Assembly (NCBI RefSeq): GCF_036227225.1
Contig: NZ_CP109444.1
Span: 5,251,501-5,315,500 of the forward strand
DNA from: Streptomyces sp. NBC_01478
GTDB lineage: Bacteria; Actinomycetota; Actinomycetes; Streptomycetales; Streptomycetaceae
Direction: 5' to 3'
Length of the DNA: 64,000 nucleotides
Shown here: positions 45,561 through 54,945 of the stretch, piece after piece
Layout: each line of letters opens with the position of its first letter
Numbering within the stretch: position 1 is the stretch's first letter
Notes under the pieces: model-generated
Told to the model about the DNA's origin: nothing
Databases searched by the model: none
What the model saw: the letters and a program-made list of their open reading frames with translations, nothing else
Made by a program: the position numbers and the translations under genes

Positions 45561-45962
45561 ATGCCCTTCGGTCAACCCCTGCCGCGTGAACTGAAAGCGA
45601 TCGATTCGGTCTCGCTGTTCAGGCTGGAGGAGCAGGCGGGTGACCTCGGTCTGAGCCAGCGGTTGGAGCCGGCGTGGGTGCGGGCCAACGCGGCGCCCGA
45701 CGGCACGCACTACCTGCGGCCGGCTCTGTGGCACTCCCTGTCCCACCGGCCGGATGTGCCACGCCAGTTACGGTGCGAGCTGCTGATCACGCTGCGCGCG
45801 GGGGATCGCGTGCTGAGCCTGCTGGATGTGCTTCCCGACGATTTCGCCCCGCTGCCGAGAGTGACCTCGCGCGAGGAGGGGCTGGAGGTCGGCCGGCTCC
45901 TGGACCGTGCTCCTTCGGTCGGCGAATGGCTGCCGCGGAACGACACGGACCCGCGCCCCTGA
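45561..45962 (+). CDS. Hypothetical protein
   Basis: 133 aa, mainly polar, without a signal peptide or membrane helix; it includes VRANAAPDGTHYLRPALWHSLSHRPDVP and LRCELLITLRAGDRVLSLLDVLPDDF. Third-position GC fits a real gene. It starts 51 nt after the P-type ATPase and ends in a terminator hairpin that includes its stop codon. No family is recognised. Confidence 0.65.
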   Translation: MPFGQPLPRELKAIDSVSLFRLEEQAGDLGLSQRLEPAWVRANAAPDGTHYLRPALWHSLSHRPDVPRQLRCELLITLRAGDRVLSLLDVLPDDFAPLPRVTSREEGLEVGRLLDRAPSVGEWLPRNDTDPRP

Positions 45963-45980
45963 AGAACCGGGCGCGGGTCC
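45947..45980. terminator. Terminator hairpin overlapping a stop codon
   Basis: GGACCCGCGCCC (45947-45958) pairs perfectly with GGGCGCGGGTCC (45969-45980), loop 10 nt; the stop codon of the preceding gene lies in the loop. It lies between convergent genes and probably serves both. Confidence 0.8.
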
Positions 45981-45999
45981 GGGGTCGTACTGCTGCTGC

Positions 46000-46944
46000 T
46001 TACTTCACGTCGACGTAGTCGCCCGTCGCGTTGATCGGGGCCGTGGTGGGCGTGCCCGCGAAGCTGTAGCGGAAGTAGCCGTCGACCGTGGCCTTGACGG
46101 TGGTCTTCAGTGCGCCCGTCGAGGTGGTCTTGATGGTCTTGATGGTGGTGTACGTGGTGGCGTTCTTCTTGCGGAACTGGAGCTTCACCGGCTGGGTGGA
46201 GTAGCCGGTGTAGTTGTTGGCGTCCCAGTTGGCGCGGGTCAGCTTGCCGGTGACCGTGATGGTCTTGCCCTTCTTGACGGGCTCCGGGGCGGCGTTGACC
46301 GTCAGCTTGGACAGGCGCGTGACGTTCGGGGAGGCGAAGCCGCCCTGGTCCGCGAGGCCGACCTTGGTGATGTCGAAGGTGGTGCTCGTCGGGTCCTGGC
46401 CGTTCAGCGCGATGGCCTCGGCGCCGGCCTTCCAGGCACCGGCGTCGACGTTCGACAGGTCGCCGTCGCCCGGGTAGATGTCGATGGTGGCCTTGCAGGA
46501 GGCGGTGGTCGCCGAGGTGACCGTGCAGGTGCCCGCGTCCTCGCCGAACAGCATGTTGGTCGGCTGGGCGTAGGTGCCCTTGTAGATGTACGGGCCGGTG
46601 AGGAAGTCGGACGCGGTGATGTCGACGTCGGCGCCGTGCGTCAGCGTGTACGTGACCGGCACGGAGACGTGGGCGGCGGCACCGACCACGATCGGCTTGC
46701 CGCTGTGCACCTTGACGTTGGAGAACGTGACGTTCAGGGCGTACGGCTCGTCGGCGGCGGGTGAGGCGACGGTGGAGCCGGAGAGAGCGGCCTTGCCGGA
46801 GGCGGCGTGGGCGGCCTCACGGATCTTCGCGACGTCCGCGCGGTACGAGCCGGCGTCGGAGCCCGCGGCCTGCGCGGCCGGTACGGCAAAGGCGGAGAGG
46901 ACCAGGGCGCCGGAGACGGCGGCCACGGTGGCGCTTATGCGCAT
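46000..46944 (-). CDS. Secreted protein with DUF5707-like and Ig-like domains
   Basis: 314 aa. Signal peptide 1 to about 26 (AVSGALVLSAFAVPAAQAAG), then a region like DUF5707 (LNVTFSNVKVHSGKPIVVGAAAHVSVPVTYTL), one CTVTSATTASC disulfide pair, and a C-terminal Ig-like or filamin-like repeat (KGKTITVTGKLTRANWDANNY, LKTTVKATVDGYFRYSFAG). Extracellular, function unknown. ATG 46944 is the signal-peptide start; the frame is open further upstream. Confidence 0.75.
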   Translation of the reverse strand: MRISATVAAVSGALVLSAFAVPAAQAAGSDAGSYRADVAKIREAAHAASGKAALSGSTVASPAADEPYALNVTFSNVKVHSGKPIVVGAAAHVSVPVTYTLTHGADVDITASDFLTGPYIYKGTYAQPTNMLFGEDAGTCTVTSATTASCKATIDIYPGDGDLSNVDAGAWKAGAEAIALNGQDPTSTTFDITKVGLADQGGFASPNVTRLSKLTVNAAPEPVKKGKTITVTGKLTRANWDANNYTGYSTQPVKLQFRKKNATTYTTIKTIKTTSTGALKTTVKATVDGYFRYSFAGTPTTAPINATGDYVDVK

Positions 46945-47154
46945 GCGTTCCCCAAGTGGAGAAAGGGGGCCCCGGCGCGCTGGTCGTTCCGTACGGCTCG
47001 TCGTCGGCGCCGGGGGCCCAAGTGATGGCGGAGCCTGTTGGCTCACGTGATCTGATGCGTGGCGGGTGGTGAGGGTTGTACGCCGAATCAGTTCTTTGTA
47101 CGAGGATTGCGAACTGATTACTTCACGTCGCACCAGCTCGCCCGCCGGTCGGTC

Positions 47155-50100
47155 TCAGTCGAACCAGCGGTCCCGTGCCAGCTCCTCGGTCCGGGACGGG
47201 TCCTCGAGGAGCGCCGCGACCTCGAAGCGGCGGGGCCACTGGGCCGCCGCCCAGGCGAGGCCTGCGGCCACGCCCTCCAGGGTCGAGGCGTGCAGCACGC
47301 CGTCGCGGGTCCGGCGCCAGTCGATCTCCACGCCGTCCACGACCAGTTCGTCGTGTTCGACGTAGGTGGTGGGGGTGAGCGGGCCGAGGAGGACGCGGAC
47401 GGATTCGGGTACGTCGTGCTCGGTGCCCTCGGAGGTGACCTCGCCGGTGACCGACTCGCTCAGGCGCCGTACCTGGAAGAGTTCGGCCAACTCCGCTGCC
47501 CTGGACGGGCGTACGGGGAGGAGCGGGATGCCCGCCGTGAAGGGGAGCAGGTCGGGTGAGTCGACGACCATGGCTTCGGTGGCGTCCACGACGGTGACCT
47601 CGCCGTCGACCACCGCGCGCAGGTCGTCCGGGAGAGTCACCTGTTCCGGGTCCAGGTCCGCCAACGCGCTGTAGAGGGCGTGCAGTTGGGCGCCGGTGAC
47701 CTCGCGGTCCGGGTCGGCGAGGCGGTCGAGGAGTTCTGCGGCTCCGCCGGGCTCGTCGAGGAGCGCGGTGACGGAGGTGCGTACGCCTAGTGCCCGGAGT
47801 ACCTGTTCGTCGTCGAAGCCGGTCGCGTCCGCCTCGTCGTAGAGGCCGCGCAGGAGTGGGTCGCCGCCTGCTGCCAGGAGGCCCGCCGGGCGGCGGCCGT
47901 CGAGTACCGGGTGGCCGCGCAGCCACCATGCGGTGTACGGGCGTACGAGCTCGTGGGTGCCGTCGGGCAGGAGGATGCGGACCTGTTGGGTGATCGCGTC
48001 GCGGAGCGGGGGCTGGGCGAGGAGGGCGAGGGCCTGCGGCCAGCGGTCGTCGTCGACGAGGTCCAGGTCGCGGACGGCCACGAGTTCCGTGGCCACGGGG
48101 GGTACGGGGGTGTCCGGGAAGCGGTCCAGGACGTCTTCCGACCACACGTCCACGGAGTCCAGCAGGCCGGGGTCGTCCGGTTCCGCGAAGTCGCTGTCGC
48201 GGGGCTCCAGTTCGTCCGGGTCGAGGACCACGTCGGTGGCCCGGACGAGGGCGAAGGTGGCGAGGACGCCGCAGGCCGCCAGGGGCTGCTCGCCCCAGCG
48301 GTCTGCCAACTCCGCGTCCACGAAGGCCAGTTCGTCCTCGCGCATCACCTGGGCGAACGGGCTGCCGGGGAGGACCAGCTCGCCGGCGGGCGCCAGTTCG
48401 CCGTCCTCGTCGGGCAGGGCCAGTGCGCCGAGCCAGGGTTCGTCACCGGGCTGGAGATCTGCGTCCCGGACGAGGGCGAGGACCGTGTCGGCCAACTCCT
48501 CCGCGTCGGGGGCCGGTTCGTCCCATACGGCGCCGCCCTCGTCGTCGATGGAGGCGGCCACGGCTGCCCGTACCTGGGGTGTCGTGAGTACGGCACGGGG
48601 GGTCGCGGACAGCGCGCCGAGCTTCTCCAGGAGGGGGTGCGCCGCGTCCGGGTGGGCGACCTTGAGGCCGAGCCTGGCGAGGACCTCGGGTTCGACCTGG
48701 GCCGAGTCGGGGGTGGGGAGGAGGACTTGGCGGGGGCCGATCGTCGTCCTGCCGTCCGCGAGGGGTACGGGCAGTCCGGAGAGGCGGTCGGGGTCCACGC
48801 CCGCGAGGCTGTCGTAGAGGCGCCGCCACCAGGCGGGGTCCTTCTCCAGGCCGGCCAGGCGGTCGACCGCGTCGGTGAGGGGGACGCGGGCCACGCCCAA
48901 CGTCCGTAGTTCCACGCGGCGTTCGAGGCCGGCGGGGAGGAGGGTGGGGAGGACCTCGGCGAGGACGCGCACGGTGTCGGTGCCCGCGCCCTCGATGACC
49001 TCGGCGTCCCGGGGGCGTAGGGCCTCGGGCAACTCCCGCTCGTCGGTGGGGAGTTCGGTGGTGGGGAGGTCGGTGGTGGAGGCCTCGGTGGTGGTGGGGG
49101 CGATGGCGGGCGGGAGGAAGGCGGTGCGTGGCAGTCGGTTCAGGATCGCCTGGCGCAGGGTGCCGTCCAGCTCTCCCTTGGCCAGCGGGCCGGGCACGAG
49201 GTCGATGATGCCGGTGGTCACCGGGCGCCAGGCGGCGAGGAGTTCGACGTACGCGTCCGCCGCGCGCTCCACGACGTAGTCGGTCAGCGGGCCGGGGGCG
49301 GCGTGCCTTCGGGTGGTGTCGAGCGGGAGCGACGCGATGAGGAGTGCGGGGACGCCGAGGGGTTCGTCGCTGGGGGTGGGCGCGTGCACGACGGGGGTGG
49401 TGCGGGGGTGGGCGGGGGTGCCGTCGTCGGCGACCGGTACGGCCCAGGTGACGGACCAGTACGGTCGCAGCCGCTCCTCGACGGGGCGGTCGGCGAGCAG
49501 TTCCTTGTCGAGCGCGCCGTGTGCGTCGGTCGTACGCCAGCGGGTGGTGCCGTCCCTGCTGTCGTCCACGACCGTGTCCGCGCCGGCCGTGCGGCGGCTG
49601 AGGGTGCGGGGGGCGTCGTCGCCCACCTCGATCACGACCTCGACCAGGCCGGGGAGGGCGAGCAGCAGCGCGTCGTCCACCGCGTTGAGGAGGCGCTCGG
49701 CGAGGTCCTCGGCGGCGGTGTCGCGGAGCGGGAGGATGACGACCGTGTCGTAGGAGTCGGGGGCGGTGCCCTCGGCGGCGAACGGGAGGCGGAGGACGGG
49801 GACTTGGCCGTCGCGGCGGCGGATCTCGGTGCCGAGTCCCGGGCTGTGCCGGGCGGTGTCGTCGGCGAGGGTGCGGGACTCGGCGAGGGACCAGCGGACG
49901 CCGCCGTGCCGTCCTACTACGGCGGGTTCGTCGGTCACGGCGACCACGGCGGCGAAGCCGACGCCGAAACGGCCTACCGCGCTGTCGCCCGCGTCGCGCT
50001 TCGCGGAGGCGCGGAGGGTGGAGAGGGATTCGACGCCGGTCGCGTCGAGGGGGGCGCCGGTGTTGGCGGCGCAGAGGACGCCGTCGCGGAGGGTGAGGCG

Positions 50101-50325
50101 GAGGCGGCCGGCCACGCCTGCGCGGGCGGCGGCGTCGGCGGCGTTCTGCGCGAGTTCGACGACCAGTCGGTCCCGGTAGCCGCCGAGGACGAGGTCTTCC
50201 TCGGCGTTGGCGTCCTCCCGGAAGCGGGCCGGGCTGGTCGCCCAGGCGTCGAGCACCCCACGCCGCAGACGGGCGGTGCCGAACGGATCGGCACCCTCGG
50301 CGGCGGGCCGCACGAACTTACTCAC
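47155..50325 (-). CDS. Sacsin-N-like GHKL ATPase domain protein
   Basis: 1056 aa. The N-terminal GHKL/Hsp90-like ATP-binding domain (about 15-170) has VVELAQNAADAAARAG and GRFGVGFAAVVAVTD; the rest is large, helical and rich in Ala/Asp/Leu without other motifs that I can name. Eukaryotic sacsin with the same ATPase domain is a chaperone-like protein. The actinobacterial version is widespread but unstudied. It is monocistronic; upstream is a 29-bp inverted repeat. A chaperone-like or complex-scaffold role is inference from the ATPase fold only. Confidence 0.85.
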   Translation of the reverse strand: MSKFVRPAAEGADPFGTARLRRGVLDAWATSPARFREDANAEEDLVLGGYRDRLVVELAQNAADAAARAGVAGRLRLTLRDGVLCAANTGAPLDATGVESLSTLRASAKRDAGDSAVGRFGVGFAAVVAVTDEPAVVGRHGGVRWSLAESRTLADDTARHSPGLGTEIRRRDGQVPVLRLPFAAEGTAPDSYDTVVILPLRDTAAEDLAERLLNAVDDALLLALPGLVEVVIEVGDDAPRTLSRRTAGADTVVDDSRDGTTRWRTTDAHGALDKELLADRPVEERLRPYWSVTWAVPVADDGTPAHPRTTPVVHAPTPSDEPLGVPALLIASLPLDTTRRHAAPGPLTDYVVERAADAYVELLAAWRPVTTGIIDLVPGPLAKGELDGTLRQAILNRLPRTAFLPPAIAPTTTEASTTDLPTTELPTDERELPEALRPRDAEVIEGAGTDTVRVLAEVLPTLLPAGLERRVELRTLGVARVPLTDAVDRLAGLEKDPAWWRRLYDSLAGVDPDRLSGLPVPLADGRTTIGPRQVLLPTPDSAQVEPEVLARLGLKVAHPDAAHPLLEKLGALSATPRAVLTTPQVRAAVAASIDDEGGAVWDEPAPDAEELADTVLALVRDADLQPGDEPWLGALALPDEDGELAPAGELVLPGSPFAQVMREDELAFVDAELADRWGEQPLAACGVLATFALVRATDVVLDPDELEPRDSDFAEPDDPGLLDSVDVWSEDVLDRFPDTPVPPVATELVAVRDLDLVDDDRWPQALALLAQPPLRDAITQQVRILLPDGTHELVRPYTAWWLRGHPVLDGRRPAGLLAAGGDPLLRGLYDEADATGFDDEQVLRALGVRTSVTALLDEPGGAAELLDRLADPDREVTGAQLHALYSALADLDPEQVTLPDDLRAVVDGEVTVVDATEAMVVDSPDLLPFTAGIPLLPVRPSRAAELAELFQVRRLSESVTGEVTSEGTEHDVPESVRVLLGPLTPTTYVEHDELVVDGVEIDWRRTRDGVLHASTLEGVAAGLAWAAAQWPRRFEVAALLEDPSRTEELARDRWFD

Positions 50326-50449
50326 GTACGTTCACTCTCCTCATCGGCGTCGCGATGAAGGTACCGCGCGGAGGGGGGTGGGGGTTGCTGGGCCTTCGCC
50401 CTGCGGCTTTTGGGCCGGCGCCCTTCGCCTGCGGCCGGTGGGGGCGTCG

Positions 50450-50558
50450 GGGTCGTGGCGGTACGACGAGCCCGCCGCAGGTTGCGCCCCTCTGGTGCTG
50501 CCACAGTCGAACGCGTGGGGACCAGCTACGCGGCGGGCTCGCCGTACCGCCACGACCC
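50450..50558. repeat. 29-bp inverted repeat with 51-nt loop
   Basis: Arms 50450-50478 and 50530-50558 match with one difference (GGGTCGTGGCGGTACG... and its complement). It lies 20 nt past the 3' end of the peptidase E gene on the same strand and may act as its terminator; the arm length is far beyond a usual terminator, so it may be a mobile intergenic element. Confidence 0.8.
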
Positions 50559-50577
50559 GCTCGCGTACGTCGGCGGC

Positions 50578-51249
50578 TTACGGCTGGAATCGCCACCGGC
50601 CTTCGGAGATGACGTCCGCCGTCTTGTCGTCCGTGACGCGGATGGCTGTGTCGTCGTCGATGAAGTAGATCGGGAAGTCCGCGCGTGCGGTGATGCGGTC
50701 GGCCCAGGCGTCGTCGCGTTCGGGGAAGTCCGGCGAGTAGAGGTGGGGCTTGAGGTACCAGTCGAAGAGGCCGAACGGCGGCTCGATGGTCGTCGCGCCG
50801 AGGAGGTGGAGGTCGCTGGTGTCCCCGATGACGTCGGCGGAGTGCTCGGTGAGGTTGCGGCTGAAGATCATCGATCCGGCGCTCACGCCCACGTAGACCC
50901 GGTTCTCCAGCGCCTTCAGGAAACCGTCGGCCAGGTTGTTGCCGGTGATGCTGCGGGCGAGGTGGTAGTGGTTGCCGCCCTCGACGTAGACGACGTCGGC
51001 GTGGAGGAGGCGGTCGAGTACCAACTGGCCGGGCAGGCCGTTCAGTTCGAGGATGTCGAACTCACGCCAGCCGAGGCCGTGCACTCTGTTCATGTCCGCG
51101 ACCATCCATCCGTGGTCCCCGGGCTCGGCGACGGATGCCGTGGGGATGTAGACGACGTTCGCCGATCCGAACGGCTTGCCCAGCATGTCCCGGAGCGCGT
51201 CCCGCAGTGTGTCGTTGCGCAGGCCACTCGCCGTCAACAGAAGATTCAT
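50578..51249 (-). CDS. Peptidase E (S51 dipeptidase E family)
   Basis: 223 aa. Catalytic Ser in YVGVSAGSMIF, with a Gly-rich VEGGNHYHLA and later Asp/His in the usual region. Family members cleave N-terminal Asp from dipeptides; also found as cyanophycinase-like enzymes. Cytosolic. ATG 51249 gives the family N-terminus MNLLLTASG; a TTG at 51261 is also in frame but less likely. No SD is visible. Confidence 0.85.
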   Translation of the reverse strand: MNLLLTASGLRNDTLRDALRDMLGKPFGSANVVYIPTASVAEPGDHGWMVADMNRVHGLGWREFDILELNGLPGQLVLDRLLHADVVYVEGGNHYHLARSITGNNLADGFLKALENRVYVGVSAGSMIFSRNLTEHSADVIGDTSDLHLLGATTIEPPFGLFDWYLKPHLYSPDFPERDDAWADRITARADFPIYFIDDDTAIRVTDDKTADVISEGRWRFQP

Positions 51250-51305
51250 CGGGCGAGCCAAGCACGGGGGACGTGCTCGCGCAACGAACCCCAGCCGAAG
51301 GCATC

Positions 51306-51662
51306 ATGCGTCACCCCGATGTGATGGTGATCGCGTGGGCGGACATGGACGTCCCGGGTTCGTTCGACCCGCGCACCCTGATCGCCGCCATCGAAGTGGT
51401 ATCCCGCTCCAACCCGGACAACGACTGAGTCAGCAAGATGCGCGACTACCCCCTGATCGGGATTCCCACCTACGCCGTCTTCGACCCCCGCACCGGAACC
51501 GGAGCCGTCCTCACCGACATCCACGCCACCCCCGACGGCCCCCGCTACGCCACCCGCAAGGACTTCGTCTACGGCGAGGACGTCACCATCGCCGACTGGA
51601 CGATCCCCACGGACAATCTGCCGCGCTACGGAGACATGGTCACCAGGGAGCCCAGGCCCTGA
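51306..51662 (+). pseudogene. Uma2-family gene remnant with in-frame stop
   Basis: One frame encodes a recognisable Uma2 C-terminal half: VIAWADMDV...IAAIEVVSRSNPDND, then TGA (51426-51428), then VSKMRDYPLIGIPTYAVFDP...YATRKDFVYGEDVTIADWTIP. In intact relatives a Trp or Tyr commonly follows NPDND, so a TGG to TGA change explains it. The first roughly 70 codons, including the start and first catalytic region, are also missing. The remnant is thus damaged twice. The upstream sequence is the antisense of peptidase E. Confidence 0.8.
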
Positions 51663-51678
51663 ACCACCCCGCACAACT

Positions 51679-52605
51679 CTACGAGTGCCCCAACTCCGCC
51701 GATTCCTCGTCCGCCCCCACCGAAACGGACCCCGAATCCGCCGAAGGCCGCAGCGGGAACGGGTCCACCATCGTCTCGTCGATCACCGGCGCCGGTGGCT
51801 GGGGCGGTTTGGGCATGATCGCTGCTTCCGAGTGGCCGCCGCAGCCGTAGGACAAGGACACGACGTGGCCGTCCGCCGGGGAGAACTCGTTCGCGCAGAC
51901 CCCGAAGGCCTGGCCCAGGGAGCCGCCGACCGCGACCAGGAAGCCGCAGCTCACGCAGGCCGCGGGGGCCGCCTGGGCCATGGGGGTTTGCGGGCCGAAG
52001 CCGTCCTCCCAGCGGTCCGCGGCCACGTGGAGGCCGTAGCGGGAGAGGACTCGGGCCCGGCGGATGCCCAGTTCTTCGGCGACTGCCGCGATCGAGCCTC
52101 GGGTGGGGGCCATGGGGAGGGTCGCGGGGGTGCCCGCGGTCACCTCCGCGTCCTCCGCCTCCACCAGTTCCGCCATCTCCTCCGAGACCGCGGAGTTCGG
52201 CGGGGGCTCGTCCTCGCCCGTGTAGCCGGGCTCCAGGCGGAGGTCCTCGGCGTCGGTGGGGAGAAGGTCGCCGGGGCCCATGTCGCCGGGGCGGAGGCGT
52301 TCGCTCCACGGGACCCATTCGGGGGCCAGGAGGGAGTCCGGGCCCGGCAACAGAACAACCTCGTCCAGCGTCACCAGCTTCGCGCGGGACGCCCTCGCGA
52401 CCGTCACCGCCCAGCGCCAGCCCCGGTAGCCGAACTCCTTGCACTCGAAGAAGTGCGTGACCACACGGTCGCCCTCGGATTCGAAGCCCGCGTGCTCGCC
52501 GACCACGCCGGGCGCGGCGGCCTCCTCGGCTGCGGCACGGGCGAGGTCGACGGCCTCGGCACACAGGCGGTCGGGGGTGCGGCTTCGCGTGGTCGCTGCG
52601 CTCAC
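51679..52605 (-). CDS. DUF3027 protein
   Basis: 308 aa from GTG 52605 (SAATTRSRTPDRLCAEAVDLARAAA). DUF3027 body: FECKEFGYRGWRWAVTVARAS, APEWVPWSERLRPGDMGPGDLLP, and a C-terminal CVSCGFLV...VCANEFSP with YGCGGHSE, probably a zinc site (CxxC plus later Cys). A long acidic linker and SIAAVAEELGIRRARVLSRYGLHVAADRW may be a DNA-binding-like helix pair. Conserved in actinobacteria, no known function. Confidence 0.85.
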   Translation of the reverse strand: MSAATTRSRTPDRLCAEAVDLARAAAEEAAAPGVVGEHAGFESEGDRVVTHFFECKEFGYRGWRWAVTVARASRAKLVTLDEVVLLPGPDSLLAPEWVPWSERLRPGDMGPGDLLPTDAEDLRLEPGYTGEDEPPPNSAVSEEMAELVEAEDAEVTAGTPATLPMAPTRGSIAAVAEELGIRRARVLSRYGLHVAADRWEDGFGPQTPMAQAAPAACVSCGFLVAVGGSLGQAFGVCANEFSPADGHVVSLSYGCGGHSEAAIMPKPPQPPAPVIDETMVDPFPLRPSADSGSVSVGADEESAELGHS

Positions 52606-52982
52606 AGGTATCGCTTCTCTCCTACGCCGTCTCACGGGTGCGCCTGGTGTGGCGAAGGGAGCGGACGGAGCGGCTGAAAGACATGTACCAGGCCCTTGGG
52701 GGCACTGGTGGAGGGCCGCGTCGACGTCCGCACCCGATCGCGCTCGGGCACGCCTACACCATCCATTCTGCGGGATGGCCGAGAGGCGCGCGGCCGAGAA
52801 CAATCGCCACGGCGCGCTACGCACGCTACCTTCTCTCGCGCCATGCGCCCACACCGGCGGCCCCCTGGGCGCCGCGCGGCGGTCAAACCGAGACCTGTGC
52901 AACGGCGGTGAATCCGCCCCGGCAGGCCGCCATACGTGCGGTAACGGCACTACTCGCGCCATTCTCGGGGCACTATGACGGA

Positions 52983-54407
52983 GTGGCAGCCGCGAGGTCG
53001 CCCCAAGGTGCCACCGGGATCGGTGGGCCGAAGGGGAACATCCGAGGTGGCGGTTCGGGCCGGGTCGGCGGTTCCGTCCGCGCGATGGGTCGTGCCCTGC
53101 ACTTCCCCGTCACCGGTACCGCACGCGGCATCCGCAAGGCGACCCACGCGCACGGCGCGGGCGAGTCGGGCCTCGGCCGGCTGATCGAGCTGCACGCGGT
53201 CAACGGCGCCGGCGATGTCATGATCACCGTCGCCCTCGCGTCGACCGTCTTCTTCTCCGTGCCGACCGATGAGGCGCGGGGGCGGGTCGCCCTGTATCTC
53301 GCGATCACGATGGCGCCGTTCACTGTTCTCGCGCCGGTGATCGGGCCCCTTCTCGACAAGCTTCCGCACGGGCGCCGCGCCGCGATGGCCGCCGCGATGC
53401 TGGCCCGTGCCCTCCTCGCGCTGATCATCTCCGGCGCGGTCGCCAGCGGCAGCCTGGAGCTGTATCCGGCGGCCCTGGGCGCCCTGGTCGCCTCGAAGGC
53501 GTACGGCGTCGTCAGAAGCGCCGTGGTGCCCCGGCTGCTGCCACCCCGTATCTCGCTGGTGAAGGCGAATTCCAGAGTCACCCTCGCCGGGCTGCTCGCC
53601 ACCGGCGTCGCCGCCCCGATCGCCGGCGGGCTGCACGCCGTCGGCGATCCCTGGCCGCTCTACGGCGCCTTCGTGATCTTCGTGGTGGGTACGGTCCTGT
53701 GCTTCTTCCTGGACCCCAAGGTCGACTCCGCCAAGGGCGAGGACACGGCGCTGCTCGCGGCCGACGAGAACCATCTGCACGGCCCGCATCCCAAGGAGGT
53801 CAAGCGTCCTGGGCTGCGCACGGTCGGCATCGCCGTCACCCACGCGCTGGGCGCCAACGCGGCCCTGCGCTGGCTCTCCGGCTTCCTGACCTTCTTCCTC
53901 GCGTTCCTGCTGCGCGAGCATCCGATGACCGGGCAGAGCGCCGCCGTGTCGCTGGGCATAGTCGCCGTCTCGGCGGGCGTCGGCAACGCGCTCGGTACGG
54001 CCGTGGGGTCCTGGCTGCGGCAGCGGGCGCCGGAACTCATCATCGTGACGGTGATGGCGGTCGTGCTGGGCGCGGCGATCACGGCGGCGATCTTCTTCGG
54101 CGCGGCCCTGGTGGCATGCCTGGCGGCCGCCGCCGGGTTCTGCCAGGCACTCGCCAAGCTGTCCCTGGACGCGCTGATCCAGCGGGACGTGCCCGAGCTG
54201 GTGCGCACCTCGGCGTTCGCGCGCTCGGAGACGATGCTCCAGATGGCCTGGGTGCTGGGCGGCGCGATCGGCATCGTGATGCCCCTGAACGGCTCGCTCG
54301 GCTTCACGCTGGCCGCCGCGGTGATCGCCCTGGGCTGGCTGACCACCCTGCGCGGCCTGCTCGCCTCGGCCCGGCAGGGCGGCAGCGGGCGCCCGCGAGT
54401 GGCCTAA
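52983..54407 (+). CDS. MFS transporter
   Basis: 474 aa. A 60-residue polar N-terminal region precedes ten to twelve helices (MITVALASTVFFSV, LAITMAPFTVLAPVIGPLLD, MAAAMLARALLALI). The typical helix 2-3 loop carries LLDKLPHGRRAAM. Start GTG 52983 is chosen because it gives AAARSPQGATG, the N-terminus expected for this group, and has CACTAT 6 nt upstream, which predicts a leaderless mRNA. The frame is open far upstream without a sensible start. Substrate unknown. Confidence 0.82.
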   Translation: MAAARSPQGATGIGGPKGNIRGGGSGRVGGSVRAMGRALHFPVTGTARGIRKATHAHGAGESGLGRLIELHAVNGAGDVMITVALASTVFFSVPTDEARGRVALYLAITMAPFTVLAPVIGPLLDKLPHGRRAAMAAAMLARALLALIISGAVASGSLELYPAALGALVASKAYGVVRSAVVPRLLPPRISLVKANSRVTLAGLLATGVAAPIAGGLHAVGDPWPLYGAFVIFVVGTVLCFFLDPKVDSAKGEDTALLAADENHLHGPHPKEVKRPGLRTVGIAVTHALGANAALRWLSGFLTFFLAFLLREHPMTGQSAAVSLGIVAVSAGVGNALGTAVGSWLRQRAPELIIVTVMAVVLGAAITAAIFFGAALVACLAAAAGFCQALAKLSLDALIQRDVPELVRTSAFARSETMLQMAWVLGGAIGIVMPLNGSLGFTLAAAVIALGWLTTLRGLLASARQGGSGRPRVA

Positions 54408-54467
54408 CCCGCACCCCCCGGCCCGGCACGTCGCACCCCACGTGGGGGGAGGACTGGACGGGCCCGA

Positions 54468-54473
54468 TAGCCT
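54468..54473 (+). promoter_or_regulatory. -10 element of the DUF2771 gene
   Basis: TAGCCT, 7 nt, then ATG 54481; leaderless pattern. Confidence 0.5.
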
Positions 54474-54480
54474 TCGCCCC

Positions 54481-54945
54481 ATGACCATGCAATCCGCTGT
54501 GCGACGCCGCCGCGCCGTCGCCGCCGCCGGCGCCGTTTCCGCCGGACTGCTCGTCCTGTCGGCGTGCGACAAGCCGACGCCGATCTCGACGATCACCGTC
54601 GGGAGGAACTCGGTCCACACCGAGGCCACCTGCTACAACGACGGCGACGCGGTGAAGACCGCGGACCTGGCGAAGTGCCTGAAGGCCTCCACGTCGATCT
54701 CGGTCGACCCGGACGAGACCGTGCGTTTCGGTGTCGACCCGAAGATCGCCGACAACGGCTGGACGATCCTGATGAACGGTCAGCCGCTGACCGACTCCAG
54801 CAAGAAGACGTACCGCACGATCCCCGGCAGCGTGTTCTTCAACACCCAGTACGGCGCGACCGGCAACTCGACCGTCGTCTCCATCAAGGAGGGCGACAAG
54901 ACGGTCAAGGGCCTGTGGTCCTTCAAGTTCAAGAAGGACTCCTGA
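54481..54945 (+). CDS. DUF2771 lipoprotein
   Basis: 154 aa. Lipoprotein signal with lipobox LSAC (Cys near 29) after MTMQSAVRRRRAVAAAGAVS. The mature domain has a Cys pair (CYNDGD, KCLK) and a beta-rich DUF2771 fold. Exported and attached to the membrane. It is followed by mqnB, whose proposed CTG start overlaps its stop (CTGA). Function unknown. Confidence 0.85.
   Translation: MTMQSAVRRRRAVAAAGAVSAGLLVLSACDKPTPISTITVGRNSVHTEATCYNDGDAVKTADLAKCLKASTSISVDPDETVRFGVDPKIADNGWTILMNGQPLTDSSKKTYRTIPGSVFFNTQYGATGNSTVVSIKEGDKTVKGLWSFKFKKDS

Noticed and set aside
46945..47154. Coding extension of the secreted protein gene upstream of its signal peptide
   Set aside because: The frame is open to 47133 but the signal peptide with its own start at 46944 shows where the gene begins.
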